Below, piece after piece: positions 7,240 through 14,606 of a stretch of DNA of 36,246 nt (the stretch's first letter is position 1; each line of letters begins with the position of its first letter). The DNA is taken from contig JARFQU010000165.1 in the NCBI GenBank assembly GCA_029287595.1, forward strand, positions 1 to 36,246. Direction: 5' to 3'. The notes beneath the pieces are model-generated. The model saw nothing but the letters and a program-made list of their open reading frames with translations, did no database searches and was not told the DNA's origin. Source of the stretch: Halioglobus sp. GTDB lineage: Bacteria > Pseudomonadota > Gammaproteobacteria > Pseudomonadales > Halieaceae. A program made the position numbers and the translations under genes.

Positions 7240-8649
7240 TTAGAACCTGCCCATGACTGAGCCGAACAATTCCTCGTCCGAAGGAATCACCTTGGTTGCC
7301 GCCAGCGGCTTGGATACCCAGGTCTCGTTGACCAGGTCGCGCCAGGTGATGTTGTGGTTGATGCTGTTGCCCCCCCAGGAACCACAGCCCAGGGAGAATG
7401 TCTGGCGCATGCCGTTCCACAGGTTGCCGCTGTTGGAGGCGGCCTGGGGCTGGTTGACCATTACCCTTGAAGTGCGCGTAGCCGCTGCGAGCTTCATGAT
7501 ATTGTCATCATTGTAGGAGTAGATACCACAGCTGTGCCCCTGGCCCTGGTAGGCCTGGATACTGTTGGTCAACGCGATGGCCTCGTCGATATCCTTGACC
7601 TTGTAAAGGGCCATGGTCACCGTCAACTTCTCTCCCGAAAAAGGGTAATCGGGGCCGGTACCGGTTTCCGGCACGATCAAGAACTGCTTGCCTTCGGGCA
7701 GGTCAATTCCCGCCTGGCCGGTGATATTAAGCGCGTGCTGGGCCACGATCCTGGGATTGAGATGCCCGTCTTCCCAGATCACACTCTGCAGCTTTGCCTT
7801 GTCTTCGCCCTCGATAACGAAACCACCCTCGTGCTGCAATTTTGCCAGGAACTCGTCGTAGATCGATTCAAACACCAGTACCGAGTTATCGGAGGAACAG
7901 GAAGCGGCGAGATCCAGGGTCTTGGAAATACGAATCTTCTCCGCCGCCTCGTCCAGGTCAGCGCTGTCATCTACGGTGATCACCGCGTTACCTACGCCCA
8001 CGCCCAGCGCGGGGGTGCCGGATGAATAAGCCGCGGTGACCATGGCTTCTCCACCGGTGGCGAGCACGCGGTCACACTGGCGCATCAATTCGTTGGTCTT
8101 TTCCAGGGAGGGCACATCGATGCTCTGCACCAGATCCGCGGGCCCGCCCATGGCGGTGATCGCCTCGCGCATGTAATCACAAATTTTCTTATTGGTGAGC
8201 TTCGCCCTGGGGTGCGGCGCGACGATGATCGCGTTGCGGCCTTTCACCGCAGAGATCGCCTTGATCACCGGAGTGGCCTCCGGGTTGGTGGACGGGGACA
8301 GCGCGCCAATAACGCCCACTGGCTTGGCAATTTTAACGATATTGCGCTCGGGGATTTCCTCGATTACACCGACAGACTTGTCGTTGATGATGTCCATCAG
8401 CGTGGCCCGCGTCTTGCGGTGAATTTTGAGGTACTTGCCCTCGTAATTGCCCAGCTGTGTTTCATCAACGGTAAAGCGCGCGATCTCTTCAGAGCGGTCC
8501 TCTCTAGCCACCGCCCACACCATGGCGGTAATCAGCTGGTCCACCTGCTCCTGAGTGTAATCGGCTATCGCCTCTTGGGCGGCGCGGGCGCGGGCTATCA
8601 TGGCGGCCACTTCTTCCCGGTCCTGGGCTGATCCCTGCTTGTCTTCCAT
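7240..8649 (-). CDS. CoA-acylating aldehyde dehydrogenase, SauS/AdhE-like
   Basis: First gene of the valine operon; 469 residues. It has the features of acylating aldehyde dehydrogenases (AdhE N-domain, EutE, sulfoacetaldehyde dehydrogenase SauS): VKIAKPVGVIGALSPSTNP, GRNAIIVAPHPRAK, ATGGEAMVTAAYSSG and the catalytic-cysteine segment LAASCSSDNSVLVFE. It lacks the MmsA hallmarks (FNFPAMIPLW-like and GQRCMA-like motifs), although the operon otherwise needs MmsA to turn methylmalonate semialdehyde into propionyl-CoA. I infer it may fill that step, but other aldehydes are possible and no sulfonate genes are nearby. The ATG at 8649 has a GAGGAG ribosome site. The gene is divergent from the AraC-type regulator. 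Confidence 0.85.
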   Translation of the reverse strand: MEDKQGSAQDREEVAAMIARARAAQEAIADYTQEQVDQLITAMVWAVAREDRSEEIARFTVDETQLGNYEGKYLKIHRKTRATLMDIINDKSVGVIEEIPERNIVKIAKPVGVIGALSPSTNPEATPVIKAISAVKGRNAIIVAPHPRAKLTNKKICDYMREAITAMGGPADLVQSIDVPSLEKTNELMRQCDRVLATGGEAMVTAAYSSGTPALGVGVGNAVITVDDSADLDEAAEKIRISKTLDLAASCSSDNSVLVFESIYDEFLAKLQHEGGFVIEGEDKAKLQSVIWEDGHLNPRIVAQHALNITGQAGIDLPEGKQFLIVPETGTGPDYPFSGEKLTVTMALYKVKDIDEAIALTNSIQAYQGQGHSCGIYSYNDDNIMKLAAATRTSRVMVNQPQAASNSGNLWNGMRQTFSLGCGSWGGNSINHNITWRDLVNETWVSKPLAATKVIPSDEELFGSVMGRF

Positions 8650-8839
8650 CGTCAGTTGCTCCTCTGCTATTACCTGTGCGAACTAACCTGCGTATCACCA
8701 CGTAAGATTAGCTGATCAAAAAACGTGCGCCAGCATACCCTGCGCAAGAGGCGACTCCAAGGGAGGAAGTTGCGATTCTTATGGATTATATTGCTGTTAT
8801 TGCTATCATCAACCGGATACCTCAAAACAGAGTACCGCC
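8650..8839. promoter_or_regulatory. Divergent control region, valine operon / AraC regulator
   Basis: This 190-base gap lies between two divergent starts and must hold the promoters of both. It has a GAGGAG ribosome site for the operon side, an AT-rich stretch at about 8776-8812 suited to the regulator promoter, and an interrupted TGCGC...GCGCA repeat near 8732-8752. I could not identify convincing -35/-10 pairs or a clear AraC-type direct repeat by eye. Assignment as control region rests on position. Confidence 0.5.
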
Positions 8840-9724
8840 ATGAGCGCGCCTTCCTCCTGGCCTCTCCCAAAAGACGGCCTACGCTTCGTTACTCCCGCCT
8901 TTATGGTCAATAAACTGGCGCGGCACCCGCTCACACGTGAATGTTACCCGGCAGCCATGGGTTTTTATCCGGGCGCTCACCTGCACCGTATGCAGCGTGA
9001 GAAACACGATGACAACCTGTTGCTGTATTGCGTTGATGGCAGGGCTCGCGCCAGCACCGCAGACTGGTCGGGGAAGGTGGCCGCCGGCGATATCCTGCTG
9101 CTGCCCCAGGGTGTTGCACACAGCTACGAGGCGGACGCGAAGGAGCCCTGGACCATTTACTGGGTACACTACCAGGGCACTGCCACCGCGGTATTCAATC
9201 AGTACCTGGGCTACCGCGAGGGGCGTGAGCCGATAAGCAAGCTCGGGGTGTCGCCGCAACTGATCGCGCACTTCAGGGGCCTGATGGAAGTGCACCGCAC
9301 CGGTTACAGCACACGGGCGTTTATCAACGCGGGCAACCAGTTGCGGCACCTGATCACTGAAATCGCGCTGGAGATCCGCCGCGCCCAGGCCAGCAGTCAG
9401 CACAGTTTCAACCTGGCGTCGGTGCAGAGTTTCATGCTGGAAAATATCGGCCAGCAGCTGGATCTGGATACACTGGCCGCTACCGCCAGGTTATCGCGGT
9501 TTCACTTCGCCACCAAGTACAAGGCACTGACCGGCTACTCGCCGATCAAGCATTTTCTCAATATGAAAATGGAACACGCCTGCCACCTGCTGGATACCAC
9601 TCAAATGAGTATCAAGACGGTCGCAGCTGAACTGGGCTATCCGGACCAGCTGTATTTTTCCCGGCTGTTCTCGCGAACAGTAGGCATGTCACCCCGCGCC
9701 TACCGGAACTCCGTCGGGAAGTAA
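8840..9724 (+). CDS. AraC-family regulator, MmsR-like
   Basis: A 294-residue transcription regulator with an N-terminal cupin-like sensing domain (residues ~20-150, including AGDILLLPQGVAHSYEA) and a C-terminal double helix-turn-helix (residues ~190-290; LDTLAATARLSRFHFATKYK and IKTVAAELGYPDQLYFSRLF, ending in MSPRAYR). It is divergent from the valine operon, the same arrangement as mmsR with mmsAB in Pseudomonas, and its N-terminal domain resembles MmsR. It therefore probably activates the operon in response to valine or 3-hydroxyisobutyrate; the inducer is inferred. Its last 36 bases overlap the 3' end of the LysR gene on the other strand. Confidence 0.9.
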   Translation: MSAPSSWPLPKDGLRFVTPAFMVNKLARHPLTRECYPAAMGFYPGAHLHRMQREKHDDNLLLYCVDGRARASTADWSGKVAAGDILLLPQGVAHSYEADAKEPWTIYWVHYQGTATAVFNQYLGYREGREPISKLGVSPQLIAHFRGLMEVHRTGYSTRAFINAGNQLRHLITEIALEIRRAQASSQHSFNLASVQSFMLENIGQQLDLDTLAATARLSRFHFATKYKALTGYSPIKHFLNMKMEHACHLLDTTQMSIKTVAAELGYPDQLYFSRLFSRTVGMSPRAYRNSVGK

Positions 9725-10705
9725 GCCCCGCGGCGCGGGCGGCGGCTGTACGATTTCTCCGGAACTGGTCAGGTGCTTCATCAACATGGCGCGCATCCAC
9801 TGGTGCGGGGCGCTACGGGAGGTTCGGGTGTGCCGCATCAGGGACATCTTGCCGCGGTTACTGCTGTGAGTATTGTGAATCATCCGCTGCAGTTCCGACG
9901 GCATATCAGCACCCGAGATGCGCTCGCTGTAAAGACCACCCTCCTGAAACCCTGCATTGGCCACCAGCAGGGAGTCGGTGCACGTAAGCACGCCCACTGC
10001 GGAAGCAAATTGAGTGGTTTCCAACGCGATACTGCGGTGCACACCGTACTGCCCCAGTACATCGTCCACCATACTGGTGTTCTCCCGGGTAAGTCCCGGC
10101 AGGTACAGTCTCAAGTGTGGGTAAGCGAGGAAATCCTGAAGGCTCATTTCCTTGCCCGCCAGGGGATGATCGATGCGCATGTAGCAACGCGGTGCAATCG
10201 CCGCAATGGGTTCTGCGTGAATATCGCGCTCCGTCTCCAGGGCGACAAAAGCCACGAAATCCGCCTCGCCCTTTTTCAACTGGTCCTGGTAGTCCGGCGG
10301 CACCTCGCCGGTAATAATCTGGATGTTGGGCGCGACCTCATGCATCTCCGACATAAGTCCCGGCAACAGGGATTCGCAAAGAATAGGCGGCAGTAATAGT
10401 TTGAAGCTACCGGCAAATGTCTCGGGGTTGAATTCCGAGCTGCCCAGCACTCGCTCCACCGTTTCCAGCAACGCCGGCAGCTCCGCTCCCAGCTCCTCCG
10501 CCCGGGGGGTTGGCACCAGGCCATGGGCCGTGCGGGTAAACAGCTCGTCCTCAAAGGAGTCGCGCAATTTCTGCAGGGTTTTACTCAACGCCGGCTGGGA
10601 GACTGACAGGCGCTCCGCCGCACGGGTAACATTGCGCTCCTCCAGTAGAATCTGCAGGGCAACCAGCAGGTTCAGGTCGGTACGAATCAACTTACGGGAA
10701 ATCAT
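9689..10705 (-). CDS. LysR-family transcriptional regulator
   Basis: The N-terminal winged helix-turn-helix is clear: RNVTRAAERLSVSQPALSKT followed by LRDSFEDELFTRTAHGL (residues ~24-62). Residues ~95-300 form the periplasmic-binding-protein-like effector domain. At 338 residues it is longer than the usual ~300 because of a C-terminal tail rich in Pro and Gly (after residue ~315), part of which is encoded opposite the AraC gene. The target and effector are not shown by the sequence. It is divergent from the DUF4136 lipoprotein gene at 10925, a common arrangement for a LysR target, though the 219-base gap shows no obvious T-N11-A site that I can defend. Confidence 0.9.
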   Translation of the reverse strand: MISRKLIRTDLNLLVALQILLEERNVTRAAERLSVSQPALSKTLQKLRDSFEDELFTRTAHGLVPTPRAEELGAELPALLETVERVLGSSEFNPETFAGSFKLLLPPILCESLLPGLMSEMHEVAPNIQIITGEVPPDYQDQLKKGEADFVAFVALETERDIHAEPIAAIAPRCYMRIDHPLAGKEMSLQDFLAYPHLRLYLPGLTRENTSMVDDVLGQYGVHRSIALETTQFASAVGVLTCTDSLLVANAGFQEGGLYSERISGADMPSELQRMIHNTHSSNRGKMSLMRHTRTSRSAPHQWMRAMLMKHLTSSGEIVQPPPAPRGLLPDGVPVGAG

Positions 10706-10924
10706 TATTGCTTCTAACCCCTTAACATAACCTATAGTTATAACTGAATCCTAGCAAATGCCAGTCCGTTAATCACGTCCAATTAGTGATACCCCACTGT
10801 AACGCCGCAAGCCCGCTGTGGGGCGCAGCCCGAAGCGTGACCACCGACACCGGTGCAAGCAGGCCGTTTAATCGCCAGGCAAATCAGTTATTATCGCGAG
10901 TCACCGGAAACCAGGAGCCCTACT

Positions 10925-11491
10925 GTGATAACGCGTCTCAGCCTGCTAATGCTGTTATTTACCACGCTCTGGGCATGCAGCAGCGGAACCGCCACACCAA
11001 AAACAGACCCCCTGGAACAGGCCAGTGCCGTAGCGGTTACCCTGCCCGGCTTTATCACCGAACCGGGCACGACCTTGCATTGGCACCGGGAGCTACTGTG
11101 GGTAGACGACCCCGACGGGCGTTACGAGCGTCGCGCCAAGGTGCTGCAACAGGCCTTGCAGCTGGAGTTTGAGCGCAAGGGGTATCGCTTTGTAAGCGGC
11201 GACCAGGAAGCGACCTACGATGTGGTGGCCGTCGCCATGCTGGGTCAGTTGGCAGACCAGAAAGAGGTGCAGGATTTTTTCCGCCTGTACCCTTCACTGG
11301 CCAAGCCCGCCGCAGGCTATGGCCGCGGCACCGTGCTGGTGGCGATCGCGCCGGCGGGAAGCAATGAGATTGTTTGGCGCGGCGCGCTGGAGGTGTACAC
11401 AGATCCCGGCAAATTACCGCTGGCGCAACGCGAGGCGAGGCTGAGATGGGCCGCGCAACAGTTGCTGCGCAGCATTCCCGCCATCCACTGA
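10925..11491 (+). CDS. DUF4136-type lipoprotein
   Basis: I start this gene at GTG 10925, seven bases after AGGAG, because the product then begins with a lipoprotein signal: a short basic start, a hydrophobic stretch and the lipobox LWAC (Cys ~18). Upstream in-frame starts would bury that signal. The mature part has the DUF4136 pattern: a central helix (VLQQALQLEFERKGYRF), a strand with YDVVAVAML and the late IVWRGALEVYTD strand. Such proteins are outer-membrane lipoproteins of unknown role. A second DUF4136 lipoprotein follows 95 bases later, so the two may be a pair. Confidence 0.75.
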   Translation: MITRLSLLMLLFTTLWACSSGTATPKTDPLEQASAVAVTLPGFITEPGTTLHWHRELLWVDDPDGRYERRAKVLQQALQLEFERKGYRFVSGDQEATYDVVAVAMLGQLADQKEVQDFFRLYPSLAKPAAGYGRGTVLVAIAPAGSNEIVWRGALEVYTDPGKLPLAQREARLRWAAQQLLRSIPAIH

Positions 11492-11586
11492 GTCCGCCAG
11501 CGGTTGTAGCTGCCAACCGCGGGGACTGCTAACATGGGCACCGCCGGCACCAGCCGGCAGTGCCGATTTACATCACGAGGAATAGC

Positions 11587-12165
11587 ATGCGTATCACAAC
11601 CAGCCTGGGCATCGCCCTGCTGTCTTTAGCAATAGTAGCCTGCAGCGGCATAGAAACGCGCCCGGCACCCACCGAGGATTTTGCCAAAGGCAACTATAAG
11701 TACTACAAGTGGCGCAGCGAGCCTTTAGGCAACAACATTAAATCCAACGATCGCATTTACCTGATGGATCCCATTGTGCGGCGTGAGCTAGACGCCAACC
11801 TGCGCAGCAAAGGCTATGTACTCGATCCGCAAAAGGCCCAGTTCAGCGTGGACTACCTGCAGGCGCCAGGCCTGCGCATGGGTGAAAAAAGCGAGGCGGC
11901 CAGCAACATTACCCCCTACCCAAGAGTCGTGGCGAACCGCCAGGTGGATGGTGCAGTAGTCGACAATGCCCATGCCCTCGGTGGCGTGAAGGAAACCAGC
12001 AACATCGCCATCCAGTTCAACGACGTTACCAGCAAGCGCGAAGTATGGCAGGTGATCATCACCAAGTTCGTGGAAAACGTGAACCAGGTAGACCCAAAAG
12101 AACTGGACAAAAGCCTGACCACGGCGATCGCCAAGGGCCTGGAGACCTTACCCGCAGCTCCTTAG
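11587..12165 (+). CDS. DUF4136 lipoprotein
   Basis: Starts at ATG 11587, preceded by GAGGAA; an in-frame ATG at 11560 has no ribosome site and would bury the signal peptide. The N-terminus MRITTSLGIALLSLAIVAC is a lipoprotein signal with the cleavage Cys at residue 19. The mature domain (192 residues total) has the DUF4136 layout: FAKGNYKYYKWRSEP, then VRRELDANLRSKGYVLD, and the late strand TSKREVWQVIITKFVEN followed by a helix ending in LPAAP. It is the second of two tandem lipoproteins of this type on the plus strand, with a convergent dehydrogenase gene after it. Function unknown. Confidence 0.82.
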   Translation: MRITTSLGIALLSLAIVACSGIETRPAPTEDFAKGNYKYYKWRSEPLGNNIKSNDRIYLMDPIVRRELDANLRSKGYVLDPQKAQFSVDYLQAPGLRMGEKSEAASNITPYPRVVANRQVDGAVVDNAHALGGVKETSNIAIQFNDVTSKREVWQVIITKFVENVNQVDPKELDKSLTTAIAKGLETLPAAP

Positions 12166-12265
12166 AGGTAATGTTTCAGTAGGTCATTCACTGGGAGCAT
12201 AACCCGGCAACCTGGGTCGCGACATCGCCTTGTTCTCTTCTGCCATCGGGTTTGGGCGGGAAAAA

Positions 12266-13234
12266 TCAGCTATAGACCGCCGGATTGGCGCAGTGGGGCA
12301 TGGGTTCACCGGCCAGCGCCGCCAGTGCGTTATCCACTGCCATATCCGCCATGCGCCGGCGGGTGTCGATAGTGGCGCTGCCAATATGCGGAGCCAGCAC
12401 CACGCGAGGGTGACGCAGCAGCGGGTTATCCATGGCCAGGGGCTCACGCTCAAACACATCGATTCCCGCGGCGTAAATCAGGCCATTATCCAGGGCGTCC
12501 GCCAACGCCTGCTCATCTACGATGCCACCGCGCGCGGTATTCACCAGCACCGCACCCGGCTTCATGGTGGCGATGCGATCCGCATCGAGCAGCATGCGGG
12601 TGTCGTTGCTCAATGCTACATTGACGCTGACGAAGTCGCTGCGCGGCAGCAGCTCCTCCAGGGAGACCTGCTCCACACCGGGCACCTGGATAGCCGAACG
12701 GTTCCAGGCCAGGACACGCATACCGAAACCGGCAGCCCGGCGAGCCACCGCCTGGCCGATGGCGCCAAGGCCGATAATTCCCAGGGTGGCACCACTCACA
12801 TCCTTGCCCACGAAAAAATCCGGCGACCAGGCCTTGTCGTCACGCCACTGCCCATGGCGCACGAAACGGTCGGCTTCGGCCACCCGCCTGGCCGCCGCCA
12901 GCAGCAATGCGAAGGCTGTATCTGCCGTGGTATCCACCAGCACCCCGGGTGTATGTCCCACAGGAATACCGCGTTCGGTAAGGGCGGCAATATCAAGATG
13001 GTCCACCCCCACCGACATGCTGGACACGAACCGCAGCTGTGGCATGTCCTCCAACAGCGCGCGGTCAACCCGATCAGTCAACAGGCACACCAGGCCCTCA
13101 CAACCCGTCAGGTGCTGTCGCAGGCCACTGGGAGACAACAGACCCGGCTGCTCCCAAACCGAGAGTTCACAGCGCTGGGCCAGAACCTGGAGTCGCTCGC
13201 CCGGAAGGCTATGAGTAACGAAAACCTTGCTCAC
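12266..13234 (-). CDS. D-2-hydroxyacid dehydrogenase (glyoxylate/hydroxypyruvate reductase-like)
   Basis: A 322-residue NAD(P)-dependent 2-hydroxyacid dehydrogenase. The Rossmann motif GATLGIIGLGAIGQAVA, the substrate Arg in VNTARGGIVDEQAL, the Glu in AAGIDVFEREPL and the catalytic His in LAPHIGSAT are all present in the expected order. SMSVGVDHLDIAAL is the substrate-side loop typical of glyoxylate/hydroxypyruvate reductases (GhrB/GyaR branch). The exact acid substrate cannot be told from sequence. It begins with GTG inside the stop of the HIT gene (GTGA, 13231-13234), so the two are co-translated. Confidence 0.9.
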   Translation of the reverse strand: MSKVFVTHSLPGERLQVLAQRCELSVWEQPGLLSPSGLRQHLTGCEGLVCLLTDRVDRALLEDMPQLRFVSSMSVGVDHLDIAALTERGIPVGHTPGVLVDTTADTAFALLLAAARRVAEADRFVRHGQWRDDKAWSPDFFVGKDVSGATLGIIGLGAIGQAVARRAAGFGMRVLAWNRSAIQVPGVEQVSLEELLPRSDFVSVNVALSNDTRMLLDADRIATMKPGAVLVNTARGGIVDEQALADALDNGLIYAAGIDVFEREPLAMDNPLLRHPRVVLAPHIGSATIDTRRRMADMAVDNALAALAGEPMPHCANPAVYS

Positions 13235-13659
13235 TCTGACCCGCCGACGGTCAGGCCTGCCATTTTTCCCAGCCCCTGCCGGATGTCATCCAATTGCTGC
13301 GACGTGTAGGTCGCGGTGTCCTGTAGCGCACCCCATACAGGCTGCGGCCAGGCGGCATCGCTCTCACTGCGTCCGATAACGTGCAGATGCATCTGTGGCA
13401 CCACGTTGCCCAGGCCGGCAAAATTCACCTTGTCGTAGCCCAGCACTTCCTTGATGAAAGTGGACACTGCCGCGCAATCCGTGATCACCGCATTGCGATG
13501 CTCCTGGGGAAGATCCAGCACGTCATTGAAGGCCGTGTCAGGCACCAGGATAAACCAGGGCAGGATCGCGTTGCGGTGTAACAACACGGCGCAGGCCGGC
13601 AAGCGCCCCAGGTCATGGCAGTCTGCCAACAACTGCGGGTGTATTTGAACTTCCTGCAT
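13231..13659 (-). CDS. HIT-family nucleotide hydrolase/transferase
   Basis: A 142-residue histidine-triad domain protein. The active-site motif reads QMHLHVIGR (His91 and His93), so the nucleophile position is kept while the third His of the classic H-x-H-x-H motif is Ile, as in a known bacterial HIT subgroup. LNDV-type start, ILPWFILVPDT strand and the C-terminal AAWPQPVWG segment also fit that subgroup. It probably hydrolyses nucleoside-phosphate conjugates. I chose ATG 13659, which has GGAG before it, over the ATG at 13689. Its stop overlaps the dehydrogenase start. Confidence 0.88.
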   Translation of the reverse strand: MQEVQIHPQLLADCHDLGRLPACAVLLHRNAILPWFILVPDTAFNDVLDLPQEHRNAVITDCAAVSTFIKEVLGYDKVNFAGLGNVVPQMHLHVIGRSESDAAWPQPVWGALQDTATYTSQQLDDIRQGLGKMAGLTVGGSE

Positions 13660-13783
13660 AGCATTGCTCCGTGACATCACTGCGGGCACTGTAGCGACAT
13701 GGGGCTGCTTTTGGCAAATCCTAAAGCCTTTAGCCGGGTGCTACTACTTTCTGATAGTCAGCGGGGCGAGACGGGGCAACGCG

Positions 13784-14548
13784 CTAGATCGTCATGCCAC
13801 CATCGACCACGATACATTCCCCGTTGGTATAACTGCTGGCGTCCGACACCAGGTAAAGCACGGTGCCGGCCATTTCCGCGGGCTCCGCATGGCGCCCCAT
13901 GGGAATGTGTTTGATCGCCTCCTGGTAGATAGCGTCATTGGTGAACAGTGCACCGGCAAATTTGGTCTTGGTCAGTCCGGGCAACAGCGCGTTGCAACGA
14001 ATTCCCAGAGGGCCACACTCCTTGGCAAATACCTTGGTCATATTGACGACGGCTGCCTTGGTGATGGAATAGATCCCCTGCATGGGACCAGGCTGCAGCG
14101 CGTTGATAGATGCGGTATTGACGATGGCGCCACCACCGTGATCGCGCATTAACTTGCCCGCCTCGATGGACATGAAAAAGTATCCCCGAATATTTACCTC
14201 AACCGTCTTGTTGTACGCGCCCAGGTCGGTGTCCAGCACGTGCCCGAAGTAGGGGTTGGTGGCCGCGTTATTGACACAAATATCCAGCTTGCCATAAGCC
14301 TCGTGGAGGTGCGCAAACAGAGCGGCGATCTGGTCCAGATCACCGACGTTGCAGGCGAAAGGCTCGGCACTGCCACCGGATTCGCGAATAGCCTCCGCCA
14401 CGGCAGTACAGTCATCAATCTTGCGACTGGATACGATCACATGTGCACCCTGGCGGGCGAGCAGCCTGGCGATCTCCTCGCCAATTCCGCGGCTGGCGCC
14501 GCTGACCAGGGCTATCTTGCCCGTCAAATCAAATAGTTGTGTGGACAT
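13784..14548 (-). CDS. Short-chain dehydrogenase/reductase (SDR)
   Basis: A classical SDR of 254 residues: cofactor motif SGASRGIG (residues ~16-23), NNAATNPYFG, the catalytic Ser in NTASIN and the YSITK pair (Tyr and Lys four apart), and a C-terminal GECIVVDGGMTI. The NNAATNP and LPGLTKTKFAGAL segments resemble the DHRS4/FabG-like branch that reduces or oxidises carbonyls of small lipophilic substrates. SSRK after the second strand suggests NADP(H) preference. The start has a strong GGAGGAAAA ribosome site. The substrate cannot be inferred from neighbours, which are an MFS exporter and a HIT gene. Confidence 0.9.
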   Translation of the reverse strand: MSTQLFDLTGKIALVSGASRGIGEEIARLLARQGAHVIVSSRKIDDCTAVAEAIRESGGSAEPFACNVGDLDQIAALFAHLHEAYGKLDICVNNAATNPYFGHVLDTDLGAYNKTVEVNIRGYFFMSIEAGKLMRDHGGGAIVNTASINALQPGPMQGIYSITKAAVVNMTKVFAKECGPLGIRCNALLPGLTKTKFAGALFTNDAIYQEAIKHIPMGRHAEPAEMAGTVLYLVSDASSYTNGECIVVDGGMTI

Positions 14549-14606
14549 CCCATTTTCCTCCCGTTTTATTTAGATACAACGCCACTTCAGGTGCTTACTG
14601 CCGCTT

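Noticed and set aside
6133-7260. Plus-strand open frame of 375 codons
   Set aside because: Lies opposite the isobutyryl-CoA dehydrogenase, whose motifs are complete; product has no recognisable domain.
7240-8649. Sulfonate (sulfoacetaldehyde) degradation function for the aldehyde dehydrogenase
   Set aside because: The family fits, but no sulfonate transport or other sulfonate genes are nearby, and the operon is for valine breakdown.
12230-13309. Plus-strand open frame of 359 codons
   Set aside because: Lies opposite the 2-hydroxyacid dehydrogenase; product is His/Gln/Gly-rich with no domain, a typical shadow in GC-rich DNA.
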